NCBI RefSeq assembly: GCF_900101435.1
Contig: NZ_FMZH01000002.1
Coordinates: 62,001-126,000 of the forward strand
Length of the DNA: 64,000 bases
Direction: 5' to 3'
Source of the DNA: Pedobacter soli
GTDB lineage: Bacteria > Bacteroidota > Bacteroidia > Sphingobacteriales > Sphingobacteriaceae
The position numbers were made by a program, and so were the translations under genes. Below, piece by piece: positions 59,506 through 64,000 of the stretch. The notes beneath the pieces are model-generated. The model did no database searches, was not told the DNA's origin, and was given only the letters and a program-made list of their open reading frames with translations. Position 1 is the stretch's first letter. Each line of letters starts with the position of its first letter.

Positions 59506-60444
59506 CTACTTGCTTAAGTAAGGTTGTAAAGCTGTTTTTACCTTTTCTTTATTTTGAGCTGCGGTCCACTTTTCTTTAACCGATTGATCTCCCAAACTGA
59601 AAAGTGTTTCGTACAATAATTTGCCATTGGCCATGGTTTTCACTTTCAGGGTATCGCCAGATCCGATAACATCAGCCCAAACGTTACGTACATCGGCCCA
59701 GTAATTTTGCTGGCTTGTCCACCATTTTTGTGCGTAGGCAAAAGTTTTGGGATCTATTTTGGTAAATTCTTCATAACCTTTTTCAACCGCCAGCAATTTA
59801 TCGCCTTGTGGTGTGCGCACTACTTTTTTATTGTCTTGCTCAAACATCCAGCCTTCCTTGGTTAAGGTAATCCGGCTGCCACGTGTTAACACATTATAAT
59901 CTTTACGTACAGTCGATTCTCTTCTTGGCAATGGTGAATCCGTTTCGCTTGACCAAGCATCATGGCCACCCACATGGCTCCAGGTTCCAAAACCCTGGTA
60001 ACGCGGGCTATCATCTACCTGATAAACCTTTTGTGTCCATTTACCTTTTACATCGGCTGCCGTGAAACTGCCTTTTTTCCAGGCATTATCTTGTGTGTAA
60101 AGCATAATGTTCGGGTCTTCGTAAGTCCAGTCCTGGCGCCAGTGTTTAATCACTGTAGTATCATCAATGGCCAGCATGTGCTGAATAACAATTCTTTTAG
60201 GCTCATCTACAATAATTTCTGCCCACTCTTTTCCGTGGCTGCGGTAAGGCTTGCTGAACTGGTAGTTTGGATCAGGCGCCGTTACTTCCCCATAATTAAA
60301 ATTCACTTTATAAAAGCCGGCCAGTGATTTGATTGCTTTTCTATCTTTTTCCAGTTTATCTTCCGGAGCATCAACTTTTGTTTGTGCATTGGCGTTAAGG
60401 GTAATCATACCGCTAAGCACCAAAATCAGGTTTAAAAATTTCAT
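59506..60444 (-). CDS. DUF6607 family exported protein
   Basis: 312 aa from ATG 60444 with signal peptide MKFLNLILVLSGMITLNANAQ. Trp- and Tyr-rich chain (HWRQDWTYEDPNIMLYTQDNAWKKG, SPRYQGFGTWSHVGGHDAWSSETDSPLPRRE). It belongs, by pattern, to DUF6607, found next to PepSY and TonB iron-uptake genes. Function unknown. Last gene of the operon here, 11 bp after the PepSY gene. Confidence 0.82.
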   Translation of the reverse strand: MKFLNLILVLSGMITLNANAQTKVDAPEDKLEKDRKAIKSLAGFYKVNFNYGEVTAPDPNYQFSKPYRSHGKEWAEIIVDEPKRIVIQHMLAIDDTTVIKHWRQDWTYEDPNIMLYTQDNAWKKGSFTAADVKGKWTQKVYQVDDSPRYQGFGTWSHVGGHDAWSSETDSPLPRRESTVRKDYNVLTRGSRITLTKEGWMFEQDNKKVVRTPQGDKLLAVEKGYEEFTKIDPKTFAYAQKWWTSQQNYWADVRNVWADVIGSGDTLKVKTMANGKLLYETLFSLGDQSVKEKWTAAQNKEKVKTALQPYLSK

Positions 60445-60455
60445 GTTATAATAAA

Positions 60456-61670
60456 TTAGAGGTGTGCTTGTTTTTCCGCAACTGCGGGATTTTTCTTCTT
60501 TTTCTTTTTGCCCCACCAGATAATAAATCCGGTTATGGGCAGGCTGGCTGCAATAAGACTGGCAAAAAAAGCCATAATTTTTCCGGGGAGGCCTAAAATA
60601 GCGCCCACGTGCATGTCGTAATTCATTCCAATTAGTGCTTCGCCTGCATTTTTTTCGGATTGGTTTTTACGGGCAAGCAATTTACCAGTGTACTGATCAA
60701 ACAGCAGTAGATCAAAATTCCAGTAAGTTTCCGATCCCCTGTACCCAGTTGCATATATGGGAGTTGTTCCACCTTCGGCAGGTGACATGCCAATGCGATC
60801 GGCAGATTTGAAAGTTTTTTTAGCGGTTTCAAAAGCTATGTCAAAAGGTATGGCGGTAATGGTTTTAGTTGAATCTGATTTGGCTTCGGGTTGTTTAGGC
60901 GGTGTAGTGCTTCTAGCAGCCGCCACATATACGGTTGATTGGAACCATTGGAAAGCCCAAACCAAACCGGTTAAGGCCAGCATCAGGCAAATAATCATCA
61001 CATAAAAGCCCAGTACATTGTGCATATCGTAATTAACCCGTTTAAATTTAGCCTTCCACTTAATCTTAAAACTCTTGTCGAAATTTGATTTTTTAAGATT
61101 TTTGGGCCACCACATAATCATCCCGGAGATTAAGAGAAAGACAAAAATGATGGTAGACCAGCCTATAATCTGCTGCCCGATGGGGTGGTTAATGAGAAAG
61201 CTCCAGTGAAGCATTTTAATGATGCCAAAGAACTCATATTTGTGATCGGCAACCAAAGTAACCTTGCCCGTATAAGGGTTAATGAGTACCAGATCATAGT
61301 AGTCTATCGAATCGAAATACCAGAAAGCATCTGGATTTCCTGCTTTGTAGGTGCCAAATTCCCAGGCCCTGTCGGGTTCGGTATAGCTGGATAGGAAAGT
61401 GATTTTTTTCTTGCCACCCAGTGCTTTTTCAGCAGTTGCAGTTAAAGTACTTAAAGCAATGGTTTTTCGGTTGGCCGGTACTTCAACAAAAACCTCTTTC
61501 CGGTGAATGAACTCCGAAATTTCTTTTTGAAAGGCGAAAATACAGCCGGTAATACCCAGGTGAAAAACTACCAGGCCAGAGGCAATTCCCAACCATAGGT
61601 GCAGCCAATCACTAATTCGTCTGAGCCGCGATTTTTTCGTTTTTTTCTGTATCGGTTTTGTTAGCGCCAT
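60456..61670 (-). CDS. PepSY-associated membrane protein (putative ferric-siderophore reductase type)
   Basis: 404 aa. Four membrane helices in the PepSY_TM layout: WLHLWLGIASGLVVFHLGITGCIFAF near 23-48, IIGWSTIIFVFLLISGMIMWWPK near 168-190, VLGFYVMIICLMLALTGLVWAFQWF near 218-242, and MAFFASLIAASLPITGFIIWWGKKKKKK near 365-390. Two PepSY-like periplasmic domains lie between them. Heme-like His residues (HLW, HNVLG, MHVG) fit inner-membrane ferric-siderophore reductases. Part of the TonB-receptor operon. Confidence 0.85.
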   Translation of the reverse strand: MALTKPIQKKTKKSRLRRISDWLHLWLGIASGLVVFHLGITGCIFAFQKEISEFIHRKEVFVEVPANRKTIALSTLTATAEKALGGKKKITFLSSYTEPDRAWEFGTYKAGNPDAFWYFDSIDYYDLVLINPYTGKVTLVADHKYEFFGIIKMLHWSFLINHPIGQQIIGWSTIIFVFLLISGMIMWWPKNLKKSNFDKSFKIKWKAKFKRVNYDMHNVLGFYVMIICLMLALTGLVWAFQWFQSTVYVAAARSTTPPKQPEAKSDSTKTITAIPFDIAFETAKKTFKSADRIGMSPAEGGTTPIYATGYRGSETYWNFDLLLFDQYTGKLLARKNQSEKNAGEALIGMNYDMHVGAILGLPGKIMAFFASLIAASLPITGFIIWWGKKKKKKNPAVAEKQAHL

Positions 61671-61687
61671 TAAGCTTTATTTATAAA

Positions 61688-61721
61688 AGAACCAATTGGG
61701 TTTAAAGCCAATTGGTTCTTA
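61688..61721 (-). terminator. Intercistronic hairpin between DUF4198 and PepSY genes
   Basis: A 13-bp stem AAGAACCAATTGG/CCAATTGGTTCTT with 8-nt loop, TTTTATAAA after it on the minus strand. It may cause partial termination inside the operon. Confidence 0.7.
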
Positions 61722-61738
61722 CTTTTTGATATCGGGCT

Positions 61739-62449
61739 TTAGTTGGCCTGAGTAGTATAAGTTACCAGGTGCCAGATTTTATCGTAATCTTTTCCGTTTA
61801 ATTTTCCAGGGGTTTTGTCTTCTGTAAAAGCCTCCAGAAAATAGTTTCCTTTAGTGTTAGGGTTAAAAGTGAATTTACCAGCAGCATCAGTCTCTGTTTG
61901 CTGCCCTTTTTTATCCGGACCAACAACGGTTAATTTCTGGTTTGCAAAAGGTGCTTTGTTATAAATTACCTGGTGTATAGCTTTTTCTCCGGCTTTTAAA
62001 GCGTGCTTATCCGGCCTGATGGTTAAAGCCGCTTCAGCAGGGAAGCTGGTGTTTATTTTCAGGGTACTTACGGCTACATCGGCAAAAGCATAATATTCGA
62101 TTTTTGCTTTTTCGTAAACAGTTGCTACCTCATGCACCACAGAAAGTTTGTAGGTGCCATCCTGATCGGGCGTAAAGCTGGTTTTGTAAAAAAGTACATC
62201 AGGCGACGCGGTTAAAACCTGCGTTTTGCCATTTGGCGCCGTTAAAACGAGTTTAAAATCTTTAAGGTTGCTGAACCATTTGGCCGCCGAATCGGGCTCA
62301 CCGCTTTCATATTCGCCAAAGAAAATTTTTACTTCCTGTGTCTGGCCTTTTTTGCCAGTGGCAGCGGTTTCTATCCATAATGCATGTGCAAAAGCCCCCG
62401 AGATACTAAAGGCCATAAAGAAAAATAATAATGCAATTTTAGTTTTCAT
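61739..62449 (-). CDS. DUF4198 domain protein
   Basis: 236 aa. Signal peptide MKTKIALLFFFMAFSISGAFA. HALWIETAATGKKGQTQEVKIFFGEYESGE is the DUF4198 start, followed by two beta-sandwich segments with KHALKAGEKAIHQVIYNKAPFANQKLTVVGPDKKGQQTETDAAGKFTFNPN. Relatives (CbiK/NikM-like) are periplasmic accessory proteins of metal uptake. Its place between a TonB receptor and a PepSY protein fits metal or siderophore transport. Confidence 0.85.
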   Translation of the reverse strand: MKTKIALLFFFMAFSISGAFAHALWIETAATGKKGQTQEVKIFFGEYESGEPDSAAKWFSNLKDFKLVLTAPNGKTQVLTASPDVLFYKTSFTPDQDGTYKLSVVHEVATVYEKAKIEYYAFADVAVSTLKINTSFPAEAALTIRPDKHALKAGEKAIHQVIYNKAPFANQKLTVVGPDKKGQQTETDAAGKFTFNPNTKGNYFLEAFTEDKTPGKLNGKDYDKIWHLVTYTTQAN

Positions 62450-62464
62450 GTTTTCGGTTTTTAA

Positions 62465-62500
62465 ATCAGGAGAAACTGATCTGATCCAATTTCTCCTGAT
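62465..62500 (-). terminator. Intercistronic hairpin between the TonB receptor and DUF4198 genes
   Basis: An 11-bp stem ATCAGGAGAAA/TTTCTCCTGAT with a 14-nt loop, 6 bp after the receptor stop. No T tract. Confidence 0.65.
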
Positions 62501-62505
62501 GAGGA

Positions 62506-64000
62506 TTAAAATTTATAAGTAATACTGCCGGCGTAAGTTCTTAAGCGTTGAGGATTTTGAGTGGTGTAGCCAATCCAGTACTTTTCATCAGTTAGGTTGT
62601 CAACCTTTGCAGAAAATCTGATTCTTTTAAGGTCATAGAATGCTGAGGCATTTAAAACAGTATACGACGGCAAGGTGTAAACACCCATGCTTACACTGTT
62701 TACAATTTTGTTAGCACTGGCGTAATTACCGCCAAATCCGAACCCAAGGCCATTTAAAGCGTTTCCGCTAAAACGATAGCTGATAAAGAAATTAGCCAGG
62801 TAAGGCGACATGGCAGTAGCTGGTCTTCTGTTAATTACATCTGCATCAGCTTCAGTATATTTCGAATCGTTATAAGCGAAACCTGCGTTAATATTTAAGC
62901 CATTAACCGGGTTGGCCATAAGGTCGACTTCAATACCTTTGCTAAGCTGAGTTCCGTCTTGTATTTGTGCGTTTGCCGGATCGTTAGGATCGGCCCTCAA
63001 CACATTTTCTACTTTAATGTTGTAGTAACTAATGGTAGAAGATAATTTACCATTAAAAGCATCTAACTTAACACCACCTTCAATTTGGTTGGCACGTTCC
63101 AGTTTGGCAATAGCCGTGGTAAGTGAGCCATTAACCAGTGCACGGTAAGCGCCTTTATTGGTAAAGCTGTTTTGGTAATTGGCAAAAATAGAAACCTGAT
63201 CTTTGATGGGTTGATAAACCAAACCGAATTTTGGAGAGAATCCTTTCTGTGCATAAGGCTCAACAGGGCTGTATTCAAGACCGCCTTTATTGTCGAAATA
63301 ATCGTAACGTAACGCCGCCAAAGCCATTAATTTATCGGTAATATTCAATACATCCGAAATGTAGGCACCATAAATATTGGTTTTAACATTTACGATATAT
63401 GGAGGTGCCATATTTTGCTGAATATAGCGTTGTGCTACCGTACTGCCATTAAACTGGCTGTAATCAAATCCGGCAACATTTAGCGGTACGATATCAAACT
63501 GGTCAATACCATTGAAATTGATAGTTGGGCTTTTTCTGAAGAAATCGAATCCAACAACTGTTCTGTTGCGCAGGCTGCCGATGTTAAAATCTGCATTGAA
63601 GTTTTGCTGTACGCCATATAACTGGCTTTTTGAGCGCTCTGTAGACTGATCGGCCCTTACCAGGTAATTGCTTTTGCCTGCATCAGCTGCATTCCCGGTA
63701 ACTACATTATCTGGCAATAAGTAGAAATACGGTCCATAACCGTTAGAAAAACTGTGGCTACTGGTAAAAATCGTACTTGATGTAAAATGATCTGAAAATT
63801 TATAATCTGCCTGAGCAAAAAAGTTAGTACTTCTCGAAGTATTTAATAATCCATCGCCGCGGTAAGGTTGGTTATAATCCAGTTTGGTTTCAGCAGGAGA
63901 TGTAGCACCCAAAGCTGAAGTAGGATAATAAAAGAAGAATGCCTGTTTACCGGTACCTTGTGTATTAAAGATTTCGGCATCTAATGATAGCGTTAACTTT
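62506..64000 (-). CDS. TonB-dependent siderophore receptor, C-terminal part (partial)
   Basis: The frame is open to the right edge, so the N-terminus, plug and signal peptide are outside; about 498 residues of the barrel are seen. Typical strands: NFFAQADYKFSDHFTSSTIFTSS, FQVSIFANYQNSFTNKGAYR-type segments (SIFANYQNSFTNKG), EGGVKLDAFNGKLSSTISYYNI, ASAFYDLKRIRFSAKVDNLTDEKYWIGYTTQNPQRLRTYAGSITYKF with the terminal Phe. It imports ferric siderophores with TonB energy. First visible gene of the operon. Confidence 0.92.
   Translation of the reverse strand, partial: KLTLSLDAEIFNTQGTGKQAFFFYYPTSALGATSPAETKLDYNQPYRGDGLLNTSRSTNFFAQADYKFSDHFTSSTIFTSSHSFSNGYGPYFYLLPDNVVTGNAADAGKSNYLVRADQSTERSKSQLYGVQQNFNADFNIGSLRNRTVVGFDFFRKSPTINFNGIDQFDIVPLNVAGFDYSQFNGSTVAQRYIQQNMAPPYIVNVKTNIYGAYISDVLNITDKLMALAALRYDYFDNKGGLEYSPVEPYAQKGFSPKFGLVYQPIKDQVSIFANYQNSFTNKGAYRALVNGSLTTAIAKLERANQIEGGVKLDAFNGKLSSTISYYNIKVENVLRADPNDPANAQIQDGTQLSKGIEVDLMANPVNGLNINAGFAYNDSKYTEADADVINRRPATAMSPYLANFFISYRFSGNALNGLGFGFGGNYASANKIVNSVSMGVYTLPSYTVLNASAFYDLKRIRFSAKVDNLTDEKYWIGYTTQNPQRLRTYAGSITYKF

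Overview
The window comes from a Bacteroidota chromosome, most likely Sphingobacteriaceae and Pedobacter-like. Supporting signs are Bacteroidota-type promoters (TTTG, 19-20 bp, TAnnTTTG), few Shine-Dalgarno sequences, Bacteroidota-specific families (IPExxxVDY, DUF6600, DUF6607, DUF5694) and family-typical gene order (rplM-rpsI-rpsB-tsf, acpP-fabF-rnc beside IPExxxVDY-pyk, yicC-gmk-nadD). Most of it is ordinary core genome, with about 60 protein genes and one tRNA-Ser. The interesting material lies mainly between genes: hairpin repeats, small element-like units and regulatory palindromes.

Layout. 1-7.3 kb: end of a LacI-type regulator, frr-pyrH, nagA, a Tat-exported phosphatase, and the rplM-rpsI-rpsB-tsf operon with a textbook promoter. 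7.3-16 kb: NAD salvage pair pnuC-nadR, an MscS channel, tex, a DUF1801 protein, a Qnr-like pentapeptide protein, the pyruvate dehydrogenase E1 beta subunit, a GNAT acetyltransferase and a REP-type Y1 transposase beside a cluster of hairpins. 16-24.7 kb: AddB- and AddA-like recombination enzymes, a DUF559 nuclease gene bracketed by covarying inverted repeats, tcdA and a TatD hydrolase. 24.8-34 kb: secreted thioredoxin, a GH3 enzyme whose 3' end is duplicated downstream, nadD, gmk, yicC, a PlsC acyltransferase, two tandem paralogous secreted proteins, and repeat-filled intergenic DNA. 33-38 kb: rnc, fabF, acpP, IPExxxVDY, pyk, tRNA-Ser.

38-50 kb: an alpha/beta hydrolase, an ankyrin protein and a DoxX protein. 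These are followed by a five-gene redox/tautomerase operon (YceI to nitronate monooxygenase) lying behind a Crp/Fnr gene, with two GTGA-N6-TCAC palindromes between them. Next come a DPP-IV-like peptidase, a nucleoside-diphosphate-sugar epimerase-like protein, an M57 lipoprotein protease, a DinB protein and an RsmI-like methyltransferase. 50-58 kb: a DUF6600 envelope protein with a Gln/Arg repeat tail, HAD, YtxH, a beta-CASP nuclease, a methyltransferase, a flavin oxidoreductase and a DUF5694 protein. 58-64 kb: M28 peptidase, then an iron/siderophore-type operon (TonB receptor, DUF4198, PepSY membrane protein, DUF6607) running in from the right edge.

The best candidates for something undescribed are the DUF559 gene between two inverted two-hairpin repeats whose stems covary (22454-23004), the RAYT-like transposase with its GCT-NN-AGC hairpins (15644-16368), a second GGATT/AATCC hairpin family, the about 196 bp element at 30180-30375, and the paired CRP-type operators at 43932-43982. 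All function calls come from reading motifs; no database search was possible.
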